A DNA stretch of 64,000 nt from Eutreptiella sp. 'Long Island Sound 2002'. Lineage: Eukaryota; Euglenozoa; Euglenophyceae; Eutreptiales; Eutreptiaceae. Shown piece after piece: positions 21,131 through 32,345 of the stretch. The DNA lies in the NCBI GenBank assembly GCA_964036045.1, contig OZ038402.1:5132427-5196426 (forward strand). The letters are read 5' to 3'. Within the stretch, counting starts at the first letter, position 1. Each line of letters starts with the position of its first letter. Below the pieces are notes generated by a model that was not told where the DNA came from, did no database searches, and saw nothing but the letters and a program-made list of their open reading frames with translations. The translations under genes were made by a program, and so were the position numbers.

Positions 21131-22563
21131 TTCTATTGCCTTCGGCAAGTCCACCTCGCAGACAATCTACCGTGAGCAACACACACCCAAAATAGGGTGG
21201 AAACTACATAAATACCGGCTAAAACATGCTTTGCATACCTTGGATGATCATTTTAGGTGATCACGGTATCAAAAAAACAAGTTTCGAAAACTTCGATTTT
21301 TGAGCTGCCCAGGGTGACAAACTGCATAAGCAGGTTGTGTACCAATCCCTTGGGAGACCCCCCCCCCCTTGGACCTAATACCCAAATCGGGTGAAAAACA
21401 CGTAAATACGGCCTAAAACATGCTTTACATACCTTGGATGGTCATTTTAGGTGATCACAATATCACAAAAACAAGTTTCGAAAAACTTCCATTTTTGAGC
21501 TGTCCGGGGGAAAAACTGCATAAGCAGGTTGTGCACCCGTCCCTTGGGAGACCCCCCCCCCCCGGCCTGATACCCAAATAGGGTGAAAAACACGTAAATA
21601 CGGCCTAAAACATGCTTTCCATAGCTTGGATGGTCATTTTGGGTGGTCACAATATCAAAAAAATATGTTTCGAAAACTTCCATTTTTGAGCTGTCCGGAG
21701 TGAAAAACTGCATAAGCAGGTTGTGCACCCGTCCCTTGGGAGACCCCCCCCCCCCGGACCTAACACCCAAATAGGGTGAAAAACACGTAAATACGGCCTT
21801 AAACATGCTTTGCATAGTTTGAAATGTCATTTTGGGTGGTCACAATATCAAAAAAACAAGTTTCGAAAACTTCGATTTTTGAGCTGCTTGGGGTGAAAAA
21901 CTGCATAAGCAGGTTGTGTACCTCCCCAATCACTAGGCCATTATTGGTGGAAACAGTCATTTCGCGTCTTTGGCACGGGTTGTGAACGGCCATAAGCAAG
22001 GCTAGACACTGCAAAAAACGTCCTTTCGTATCCTAGTAGGCATATACTGTCACAACATCCCCACTCGCACCCCTCAGAGTGGGTACCACGGGGTCACCGA
22101 GGTTGCCAAAACCGCCAACATAGCATAAATGGCTGAAAAGTGCATAAACTGCATAAGCGCTCGTCCCACTCCGCCCCATACAAACCCTATGGAGTCGGGA
22201 CCCGGAAACACTTTTTCGGCTCAAAATCCAAAAAAACTAAAAGATTCATGATTTTCGACCCAAAAAAAGGGGGGGTCATTTTTTCGACATTTTTGACCCC
22301 CCCCCACCCCCCCACCCCCCCACCCCCACCCCCACCCCCCCCCCTAAAAAGTGGGTTTCAAGTGGGGGGGGTCTGGGGGGGTCCGGACCAAAAACTCATT
22401 GGGGGATGCGTTTATTGGACAAAATAATGATTTTACAAGGGGTTAAACTAACAATTCAACCCCTTGGGGTAGGGTACGCGAATAGGCCCAAAATGGGGGG
22501 TATGTGGCGTTTTCCCCATATATACGCCTGCCTGGCTTTGATCTAACAACCTCTGCGAGGTGA
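21131..22563 (-). mobile_element. Helentron-like satellite element D
   Basis: Hairpin end at 21131, inverted repeat CACCTCGCAGAC at 21152-21163 (one change), right end CTCTGCGAGGTG at 22551-22562. About four satellite monomers, then the unique module. It is inserted into a satellite monomer of element C after TTTCGGAAAA. Its right end directly touches the left end of element E. Confidence 0.75.
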
Positions 22564-24397
22564 TTCTATTGCCTTCGGCAAGTCAACCTCGCAGAGAATC
22601 TACCGCGAGCAACACACACCCCAAATAGGGTGGAAACTACATAAATACCGGCTAAAACATGCTTTACATACCTTGGATGATCATTTTAGGTGATCACGGT
22701 ATCAAAAAAACAAGTTTCAAAAACTTCGATTTTTGAGGTGCCCAGGGTGACAAACTGCATAAGCAAGTTGTGTACCAATCCCTTGGGAGACCCCCCCCCC
22801 CATTCCCGGGACCTAATACCCAAATAGGGTGAAAAAGATGTACATACAGCCTAAAAAATGCTTTACATACCTTGGATGATCATTTTAGGTGGTCACAATA
22901 TCAGAAAAACAAGTTTCAAAAACTTCCATTTTTGAGCTGTCCGGGGTGAAAAACTGCATAAGCAGGTTGTGTACCAATCCCTTGGGAGACCCCCCCCCCC
23001 CCTGGACCTAATACCCAAATGGGGTGAAAAACACGTAAATACGGCCTAAAACATGCTTTACATACCTTGGATGGTCATTTTAGGTGATCACAATATCAAA
23101 AAAAACAAGTTTCTAAAACTTCCATTTTTGAGCTGTCCGGGGTGAAAAACTGCATAAGCAGGTTGTGTACCAATCCCCTAGGAGCCCCCCCCCCCCCCCC
23201 CCCGGACCTAATACCCAAATAGGGTGAAAAACACGTAAATGCGGCCTAAAACATGCTTTACATACCTTGGATGGTCATTTTGGGTGGTCACAATATCAAA
23301 AAAACAAGTTTCGAAAACTTCGATTTTTGAGCTGTCCGGGTTGAAAAACTGCATAAGCAGGTTGTGCACCAGTCCCTTGGGAGGACCCCCCCCCCCGACC
23401 TGATACCCAAATAGGGTGAAAAACATGTAAATACGGCCTAAAACATGCTTTGCATAGGTTGGATGGTCATTTTGGGTGGTCACAATATCAAAAAAACAAG
23501 TTTCGAAAACTTTGATTTTTGAGCTGTCCGGGGTGAAAAACTGCATAAGCAGGTTGTGTACCAATCCCTTGGGAGACCCCCCCCCCCCCTGGACATAATA
23601 CCCAAATGGGGTGAAAAACACGTAAATACGGCCTAAAACAGGCTTTACATACCTTGGATGGTCATTTTAGGTGGTCACAATATCAAAAAAAGAAGTTTCG
23701 AAAACTTCCATTTTTGAGCTGTCCGGGGTGAAAAACTGCATAAGCAGGTTGTGTACCGGCCCATTCACTAGGCCATTATTGGTGGAAACAGCCATTTCGC
23801 GTCTTTGGCACGGGTTGTGAACGGCCATAAGCAAGGCTAGACACTGCAAAAAACGTCCTTCCGTATCCTAGCATGCATATACTGTCACAACATCCCCACT
23901 CGCACCCCTCAAAGTGGGTACCACGGGGTCACCGAGGTCGCCAAAACCGCCAACATACCAAAAATGGCTGAAAAGTGCATAAACTGCATGAGCGCTCGTC
24001 CCACTCCGCCCCATACAAACCCCATGGAGTCGGGACCCGGAAAAACTTTTTCGGCTCAAAATCGAAAAAAACCAAAAGATTCATGATTTTCGACCCAAAA
24101 AAAGGGGGGGTCATTTTTTCGACATTTTTGACCCCCCCCCACCCCCCCCCCCCTCCCTCAAAACCTGAAAAAAGTGGGTTTCAAGTGGGGGGGGTCTGGG
24201 GGGGGTCCGGACCAAAAACTCATTGGGGGATGCATTTATTGGACAAAAAAATGATTTTGCAAGGGGTTAAACTAACAATTCAACCCCTTGGGGTAGGGTA
24301 CGCGAATAGGCCCAAAAAGGCCAAAATGGGGGGGTATTTGGCGTTTTCCCCATATATACGCCTGCCTGGCTTTGATCTAACAACCTCTGCCAAGTGA
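22564..24397 (-). mobile_element. Helentron-like satellite element E (head-to-tail with D and F)
   Basis: Left end TTCTATTGCCTTCGGCAAGT immediately after the last base of D. The inverted repeat is slightly altered (CAACCTCGCAGAG at the left, CTCTGCCAAGTG at 24385-24396). About six monomers, then the module. The junctions D/E and E/F have no spacer, as expected if a circular or rolling-circle intermediate inserted as a concatemer. Confidence 0.75.
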
Positions 24398-26023
24398 TTC
24401 TATTGCCTTCGGCAAGTCCACCTCGTAGAGAATCTACCGCGAGCAACACACACCCAAAATAGGGTGGAAACTACATAAATACCGGCTAAAACATGCTTTA
24501 CATACCTTGGATGATCATTTTAGGTGATCACGGTATCAAAAAAACAAGTTTCGAAAACTTCGATTTTTGAGCTGCCCAGGGTGACAAACTGCACTAGCAA
24601 GTTGTGTACCAATCCCTTGGGAGACCCCCCCCCCCCCCCAGCCCCGGGACCTAATACCCAAATAGGGTGAAAAAGATGTACATACGGCCTAAAACATGCT
24701 TTACATACCTTGGATGATCATTTTAGGTGGTCACAATATCAGAAAAACCAGTTTTGAAAACTTCGATTTTTCAGCTGTCCACGGTGACAAACTGCATAAG
24801 CAGGTTGTGTACCAATCCCTTGGGAGACCCCCCCCCCCCCCTGGACCTAATACCCAAATGGGGTGAAAAACACGTAAATACGGCCTAAAACATGCTTTAC
24901 ATACCTTGGATGGTCATTTTAGGTGATCACAATATCAAAAAAAACAAGTTTCGAAAACTTCCATTTTTGAGCTGTCCGGGGTGAAAAACTGCATAAGCAG
25001 GTTGTGTACCAATCCCCTAGGAGCCCCCCCCCCCCCCCCGACCTAATACCCAAATAGGGTGAGAGACACGTAAATACGGCCTAAAACATGCTTTACATAC
25101 CTTGGGTGGTCATTTTGGGAGGTCACAATATCACAAAAACAAGTTTCAAAAACTTCGATTTTTGAGCTGTCCGGAGTGAAAAACTGCATGAGCAGGTTGT
25201 GCACCCGTCCCTTGGGAGCCCCCCCCCCCCCCCCCGACCTGATACCCAAATAGGGTGAAAAACACGTAAATGCGGCCTAAAACATGCTTTGCATAGCTTG
25301 GATGGTCATTTTAGGTGGTCACAATATCAAAAAAATAAGTTTCGAAAACTTCGATTTTTGAGCTGCCTGGGGTGAAAAGCTGCATAAGCAGGTTGTGTAC
25401 CTCCCCATTCACTAGGCCATTATTGGTGGAAACAGTCATTTCGCGTTTTTGGCACGGGTTGTGAACGGCCATAAGCAAGGCTAGAGACTGCAAAAAACGT
25501 CGTTTCGTATCCTAGTAGGCATATGCTGTCACAACATCCCCACTCGCACCCCTCAGGGTGGGTACCACGGGTTCACCGAGGTTGCCAAAACCGCCAACAT
25601 AGCATAAATGGCTGAAAAGTGCATAAACTGCATGAGCGCTCGTCCCACTCCGCCCCATACGAACCCTATGGAGTCGGGACCCGGAAACACTTTTTCGGCT
25701 CAAAAGCGAAAAAAACCAAAAGATTCGTGATTTTCGACCCAAAAAAAGGGGGGGTCATTTTTTCGACATTTTTGACCCCCCCCCCCCCCCCCCACCCCCC
25801 CCACCTAAAAAGTGGGTTTCAAGTGGGGGGGGTCTGGGGGGGTCCGGACCAAAAACTCATTGGGGGATGCGTTTATTGGACAAAATAATGATTTTACAAG
25901 GGGTTAAACTAACAATTCAACCCCTTGGGGTAGGGTACGCGAATAGGCCCAAATGGGGGGGTATGTGGCATTTTCCCCATATATACGCCTGCCTGGCTTT
26001 GATCTAACAACCTCTGCGAGGTG
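24398..26023 (-). mobile_element. Helentron-like satellite element F
   Basis: Starts directly at the end of E. The right end CTCTGCGAGGTG lies at 26012-26023. Its right flank is satellite, resuming at ACTTCGATTTTTGGGCTGTC. This is the same position in the monomer at which element D begins on the left, so D-E-F behave as one inserted trimer. Confidence 0.75.
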
Positions 26024-26908
26024 ACTTCGATTTTTGGGCTGTCCGGGGAGAAAACCTGCATAAGCAGGTTGTGTACCATTCTTTTGGGAGACCCCCCTCC
26101 CCACCCAATACCCAAATAGGGGACAAAACACCCAAATACGGCCTAAAACATGCTTTACATAGCTTGGATGGTCATTTTAGGTGATCAGAATATCAAAAAA
26201 ATAAGTTTCGAAAACTTCGATTTTTGAGCTGTCCAAGGTGAAAAACTGCATAAGCAGGTTGTGTACCAATCCCTTGGGAGCCCCCCCCCCACCCCTCCCC
26301 CCCGGACCTAATACCCAAATAGGGTGAAAAACATGTAAATACGGCCTAAAACATGCTTTACATACCTTGGATGGTCATTTTGGGTGGTCACAATATCAAA
26401 CAAACAAGTTTCGAAAACTTCGATTTTTGAGCTGTCCGGGGTGAAAAGCTGCATAAGCAGGTTGTGTACTGGCCCATTCACTAGGCCATTATTGGTGGAA
26501 ACAGTCATTTCGCGTCTTTGGCACGGGTTGTGGACGGCCCCAGGCAAGGCTAGAGACTGCAAAAAACGTCCTTTCGTATCCTAGTAGGCATATACTGTCA
26601 CAACATCCCCACTTGCACACCTCAGAGTAGGTACCACGGGGTCACCGAGGTCGACGAACATAGCAAAAATGGCTGAAAAGTGCATAAACTGCACAAGCGC
26701 TCGTCCCACTCCGCCCCATACAAACCCCATAGAGTCGGGACCCGGAAAAACTTTTTCGGCTCAAAATCGAAAAAAACCAAAAGATTCATGATTTTCGACC
26801 CAAAAAAAGGGGGGGTCATTTTTTGATCCCCCCCCCCACCCCCCCCCCCTCCCTCAAAACCTGAAAAAAGTGGGTTTCAAGTGGGGGGGGTCTGGGGGGG
26901 TCCGGACC
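26024..26908 (-). mobile_element. Partial satellite element between F and the gap
   Basis: About two diverged monomers (26024-26470), then a unique module from about 26470 that is cut by the N-run at 26909. No matching hairpin end of its own is visible, so it is either the continuation of the element that F entered or a copy whose ends are lost in the gap. Confidence 0.6.
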
Positions 26909-27108
26909 NNNNNNNNNNNNNNNNNNNNNNNNNNNNNNNNNNNNNNNNNNNNNNNNNNNNNNNNNNNNNNNNNNNNNNNNNNNNNNNNNNNNNNNNNNNN
27001 NNNNNNNNNNNNNNNNNNNNNNNNNNNNNNNNNNNNNNNNNNNNNNNNNNNNNNNNNNNNNNNNNNNNNNNNNNNNNNNNNNNNNNNNNNNNNNNNNNNN
27101 NNNNNNNN
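26909..27108. other. Assembly gap (200 N)
   Basis: An exact run of 200 N inside repetitive DNA, probably a placeholder length. Sequence on the two sides belongs to different satellite subfamilies. Confidence 0.95.
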
Positions 27109-27461
27109 GGAAAACTGCATAAGCAGGTTGCGCCCTAGACCCCTTGGGAGCCACCCCACCCCCAACACCCAAATAGTGTGAAAAACGCATAAAAGGGGGC
27201 TAAAACATGCTTCACATGGGATATTTGATCATTTTGGATGGTCAAAGTATCAAAAAAATCAGTTTCAGAAATTTCCATTTTTGAGCTGTTGAGGCGGGAA
27301 AACTGCATAAGCAGGTTGCGCCCTAGACCCCTTGGGAGCCCCCCCCCCCCCCCCACACCCAAATAGGGTGAAAAACACGTAAAAGGGGGCTAAAACATGC
27401 TTCACATGGGATATTTGATCATTTTGGATGGTCAAAGTATCAAAAAAATCAGTTTCAGAAA

Positions 27462-29539
27462 TTCTATTGCCTTCGGCAAGTCCACCTCGCAGAGAATCTA
27501 CCGCGAGCAACACACACCCAAAATAGGGTGGAAACTACATAAATACCGGCTAAAACATGCTTTACATACCTTGGATGATCATTTTAGGTGATCACGGTAT
27601 CAAAAAAACAAGTTTCGAAAACTTCGATTTTTGAGCCGCCCAGGGTGACAAACTGCATCAGCAGGTTGTGTAACAATCCCTTGGGAGACCCCCCCCCCTT
27701 GGACCTAATACCCAAATCGGGTGAAAAACACGTAAATACGGCCTAAAACATGCTTTACATACCTTGGATGGTCATTTTAGGTGATCACAATATCACAAAA
27801 ACAAGTTTCGAAAACTTCCATTTTTGAGCTGTCCGGGGTGAAAAACTGCATAAGCAGGTTGTGCACCCGTCCCTTGGGAGACCCCCCCCCCCCCGACCTG
27901 ATACCCAAATAGGGTGAAAAACACGTAAATACGGCCTAAAACATGCTTTCCATAGCTTGGATGGTCATTTTGGGTGGTCACAATATCAAAAAAATATGTT
28001 TCGAAAACTTCCATTTTTGAGCTGTCCGGGGTGAAAAACTGCATAAGCAGGTTGTGCACCCGTCCCTTGGGAGCCCCCCCCCGTATGGTGACGTGTGAGC
28101 TGTCACGTGTGTGTTGGTTGTTGGTTGTTGCCCCCCCCCCCCCCCCCGACCTAACACCCAAAAAGGGTGAAAAACACGTAAATACGGCCTAAAACATGCT
28201 TTACATACCTTGGATGGTCATTTTAGGTGGTCACAATATCAAAAAACAAGTTTCGAAAACTTCGATTTTTGAGCTGTCCGGGTTGAAAAACTGCATAAGT
28301 AGGTTGTGCACCCGTCCCTTGGGAGACACCCCCCCCCCCCGGACCCAACACCCAAATAGGGTGAAAAACACGTAAATACGGCCTAAAATATGCTTTGCAT
28401 AGCTTGAAATGTCATTTTGGGTGGTCACAATATCAAAAAAAAAAGTTTCAAAAACTTCGATTTTTGAGCTGTCCGGGTTGAAAAACTGCACAAGCAGGTT
28501 GTGCACCCGTCCCTTGGGAGACCCCCCCCCCCCCCCCGGACCTAACACCCAAATAGGGTGAAAAACACGCAAATACGGCCTAAAACATGCTTTCCATAGC
28601 TTGGATGGTCATTTTAAGTGGTCACAACATCAAAAAAACAAGTTTCGAAAACTTCGATTTTTGAGCTGCCCATAGTGAAAAAGTGCATAAGCAGGTTGTG
28701 TACCCGTCCCTTGGGAGACCCCCCCCCCCCCCGACCTGATACCCAAATAGGGTGAAAAACACGTAAATACGGCCTAAAACATGCTTTCCATAGCTTGGAT
28801 GGTCATTTTAGGTGATCACGATGTCAAAAAAGTAAGTTTCGGAAACTTCGATTTTTGAGCTGTCCAGGGTAAAAAACTGCATCAGCAGGTTGTGTACCAG
28901 CCCATTCACTAAGCCATTATTGGTGGAAAGAGCCATTTTGCGTTTTTGGCACGGGTTGTGAACGGCCCTAAGCAAGGCTAGAGACTGCAAAAAACGTCCT
29001 TCCGTATACTAGGAGGCAGATACTGTCACAACATCCCCACTCACACCCCTCAAAGTGGATACCACGGGGTCACCGAGGTCGCCAAAACCGCCAACATAGC
29101 AAAAATGGCTGAAAAAGTGCATAAACTGCACAAGCGCTCGTCCCACTCCGCCCCATACAAACCCTATGGAGTCGGGACCCGGAAACACTTTTTCGGCTCA
29201 AAATCGAAAAAAACCAAAAGATTCATGATTTTCGACCCAAAAAATGGGGGGGTCATTTTTTGACCCCCCCCCCACCCCCCCCCCACCCCCCCCCCCTCCC
29301 TCAAAACCTCAAAAAAGTGGGTTTCAAGTGGGGGGGGGTCTAGGGGGGTCCGGACCAAAAACTCATTGGGGGATGCGTTTATTGGACAAAATAATGATTT
29401 TACAAGGGGTTAAACCAACAATTCAACCCCTTGGGGTAGGGTACGCGAATAGGCCCAAAAAGGCCAAAATGGGGGGTATGTGGCGTTTTCCCCATATATA
29501 CGCCTGCCTGGCTTTGATCTAACAACCTCTGCGAGGTGA
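27462..29539 (-). mobile_element. Helentron-like satellite element G
   Basis: Hairpin end at 27462 inserted in a C-type satellite monomer after TTTCAGAAA. Inverted repeat CACCTCGCAGAG at the left and CTCTGCGAGGTG at 29527-29538. About seven monomers. One monomer has its poly-C tract interrupted at 28083-28131 by a GT-rich 49-bp segment (GTATGGTGACGTGTGAGCTG...). The unique module follows at about 28890-29538. Confidence 0.75.
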
Positions 29540-29546
29540 TTTATAA

Positions 29547-29920
29547 GCTTTTGGGGGGCCCATGGCTTGGGTTATATGGGCTTGGCGGCCACTATGTGGG
29601 TCCCCATGGGTGCTCAAGTACCCGTATTGTCACTAAATCATCACCCAAACCCATCCTAGGGGCGACAGAAGGGTTTCGGAAAAAGGCGAATTTCGGAAAT
29701 CTTGCAGGTGTCACTAAACAGCCTACACAACGGCAATTTCAAGGCTTTTGGGGGGGCCATGGCTCGGGCTATATAGGCTTGGCGGCCACTTCGTGGGTCC
29801 CCTTGGGTGCTCAAGTACCCGTATTGTCACTAAATCATCACCCAAACCCATCCTAGGGGCGACAGAAGGGTTTCCGAAAAAGTCGAATTTCGGAAATCTT
29901 GCAGGTGTCACTAAACGGCC
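29547..29920. repeat. Two tandem copies of a 197-bp unit
   Basis: GCTTTTGGGGGG recurs at 29547 and 29744, and the following sequence (CATGGCTTGGG, GGCGGCCACT, TGCTCAAGTACCCGTATTGT, CATCCTAGGGGCGACAGAAG, GGAAATCTTGCAGGTGTCAC) is the same in both copies with few changes. It differs in sequence from the 195-bp satellite although the length is similar. It lies in the right part of element C. Confidence 0.8.
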
Positions 29921-30352
29921 TTATCCGGCGTGAAAACGACTAAGTCCTCACTAGCAAGGGCCCATAGAGGGGGGCGACCAGGGGTACCCGGATTTCGGAC
30001 CCGGGACCCCCGCCATGGGTTAGGGGGTCCATGTACAAGAAAAAAGTTGCCCGGGACCTGGGTCCAAATCCACACACAGCACCTAGAATACGCAAAGAAG
30101 TTTTGACCCCCCCCCCCCGACACCCCCACCCCCACCCCCACCCCCCCAAAAAAGGGGTACCCGGGTACGGGGGGGTAAAGGGGTCAGAAACAAAAAATTC
30201 ATTGGGGGATCATTTTCTCTCCTAAAATGATGATTTTACAAGGGGTTGGACATCCGGTACCATACCTTGGGGTATGGTACGCGAATGACCCCAAAAAAGG
30301 GGGGTATATGGCGTACGCACCTGCGCTTGATCTAACAACCCTCTTCGAGGTG

Positions 30353-30654
30353 ATTTACAAAATTCATGTTCAACATCACAATTTTGGACATCCTACAAAT
30401 CTAAGTCTACATCTACTAACATGCAAATCACTTGGGATCCTCAATTTACACCGAATTTACAGAAATTTAAGGAAATTTACGCCAATTTTTGAGGAATGTA
30501 CAAAAATTTATGTAACTTATAGCATAAAGTGCATTTGGCCCCCAACCCCCTCCCCATCATTCCCCGGCTTGCGCGTCCACATACTGATAGTACCACATAT
30601 CCATGCACTGCACTAGCTGGCTCACGCTCCAGAGCCCCGGAGGCATCAATATCG
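30353..30654. other. No gene recognised
   Basis: AT-rich stretch (about 30360-30530) followed by mixed sequence. No motif. Confidence 0.4.
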
Positions 30655-31280
30655 ATGGCGGCTCCCCCATGGGTGGGGGGGGGGGCGGGCCGCCAAATCA
30701 TACTTAACATACAATGGTTATAACCACCATGGGTGCGGGGCTGGGCCCGCAAAACAAACGACAAGTTAGGCCACTGCAAAATAAAGCGGGGCGGGGGGCT
30801 GTCATGGGGCGACGTGTTCTCCGGAATCTGCGGGACCCAACCTCCAGCCTCACAAGCTCGTGGGAGCAACTTTACCTGCCACGGGCACCAATTGCACCGC
30901 CCACATCCGGCCTCACTTCCCTCTCGGCACCACGTAGCAACAAGTGGGGCTGAGACAACACTCAGTCCCGGCAGCAGAGTCATCAGTCTGCCCGCAAAAT
31001 ACGTAAGAAAAGTGGGCTGAAGCATGCGCACAAACAAGGGCCGTACCCACCGTGAGTGGGTGGATGGGCTGCAAACAAAAGACAGGTCAGCCCACTGCAA
31101 GGGGGGGGGCGGGTCGACGGGCGACGCAAATCTCCGGAACCCCGGGACCCAACCAATCCTCGCATGCTCGTAGGAGCCACTCAGCCAGCCACACGCACCC
31201 ATCGCGTCGCCCAAATTAAGCTCGTGGGAGCGACACAACCAGCCACAAACATCAATTGCATCACCCCAAACCGCCCCCCC
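30655..31280. repeat. Degenerate direct duplication (~320-bp unit)
   Basis: Matching blocks in the same order in both halves: ACCATGGGTGCGGGGCTGG.../ACCGTGAGTGGGTGGATGGG, GGCCACTGCAAAATAAAG/GCCCACTGCAAGGGGGG, CTCCGGAATCTGCGGGACCC/CTCCGGAACCCCGGGACCC and CTCGTGGGAGCAACTT/CTCGTAGGAGCCACTC. The repeats create long open frames on both strands, which are not accepted as genes. Confidence 0.6.
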
Positions 31281-32194
31281 CCTCCCCCAGTCCACCCACC
31301 TACATACAGAGGGCTGCCAGGGAGGAGGCACAGAAACACAGTCGACCCGAGTCCACCCCAGCCGGTGGGTGGGTGGGCGGACAGAAAATTGCTTGAAAAA
31401 GAAAGGCGAACATATTTTTTTTTGTAAAAGACAAGGGTTTGCCAAGGGGGAGGAACACACTGCACAAGTCAGGGTTGGGCATGTCGCTCACACTAGGTGT
31501 ACAATTCTCCAGGCAGGTCAAAGATCGAAACCACCCTGGAACTGGGACATCAGGTCTGCGGGCTGAAATCGGGATGAGACCCACAGAACCCTCACCACCA
31601 GCCTCGATTGCAGCAGCACTCTCGCCTACTCACGGGGCGAACATGCGGGGCGGGTGTGGTCAAGGGCCTTTAAGGCCCGCGGGCCTTGCCACCTCAAGAG
31701 GACGATCCAAGGCACAGCCACGCATTGTCTCGACCAGCCCAGCAAAGAAGTTACAAAAATGTAGATGGCATTCCACATCTCCACAACCGGAACTCAGTAA
31801 ACACAAAATTTTGCCTATTTTTGAATTGTTGGCGCTGTATGGGGCTGTGTCGACATCTCCAAAGTGCCAACAGCAAGGTGTTGGCTGGTAATTGCAGCAG
31901 TGTACAATGATAACAATTCGTTGGAGGGAGGCCCCAATTCAGTGAGGGTTGCTCTGGTAATGAGTGCAGCACGAATGGAGGGCAGAGCTGGAAGTCTCGC
32001 ACTGTTGAATTATTTTGGGGAATTCATCTACATTTGCATGGAATTGGCACCATCTGAGTCACACTTTTCCAAACAAATCTTCTCTTGCTTCTGCTCTGTA
32101 TCATAGCTGGTTGATGATTGTTCGCTGTTTGGTTTTGTAACACAAATCCACAGTCCCAAGTCACAATGTTCACGTCACAAAGGGCAATTCAAAA
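31281..32194. other. No gene recognised
   Basis: A plus-strand frame at 31864-32106 (with SVRVALVMSAARMEGRAGSL) and a minus-strand frame at 32002-31751 overlap. Neither has a known motif. Confidence 0.35.
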
Positions 32195-32345
32195 CGATAA
32201 CAATAAAAACAACAACACCGGCACCAACACCAACACCAACAACACCACAACAACACACGACAACACACAACAACATATGATAACAGGCAACAACACACAA
32301 CAATACACAACAGTAACAGCAACAACAACAACAACAACAGTCGCA
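32195..32345 (+). repeat. (CAA/ACA)n microsatellite-like tract
   Basis: About 150 bp made almost only of AAC, ACC and ACA triplets. Confidence 0.75.

Larger units (their letters stand above)
20901..30352 (-). mobile_element. Helentron-like element C (outer, heavily invaded; boundaries tentative)
   Basis: The left edge has the same hairpin end (TTCTATTGCCTTCGGCAAG) followed by CACCTCAAAGAGGG at 20921-20934. A matching right end, CCCTCTTCGAGGTG, lies at 30339-30352 with one mismatch to the reverse complement. Its own satellite differs from that of A/B/D-G (CTGAGGGAAAACTGCATAAG, then CCCTAGACCCCTTGGGAGCC and GGATATTTGACCATTTTGG) and is visible at 20936-21130 and 27109-27461. The other sequence in between is nested elements. 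The right-end module at 29920-30352 shares ATTCATTGGGGGATC, ATGATTTTACAAGGGGTTGG and TTGATCTAACAACC with element H. Pairing of these two ends across 9.4 kb is inference, and a gap lies inside. Confidence 0.45.

Noticed and set aside
26816-27190. Open frames running through the N-run
   Set aside because: They exist only because unknown bases contain no stop codons.
15675-30352. CRISPR-like array
   Set aside because: Monomers are about 195 bp, contiguous and similar over their full length, with no alternation of short repeat and unique spacer. The genome is eukaryotic.
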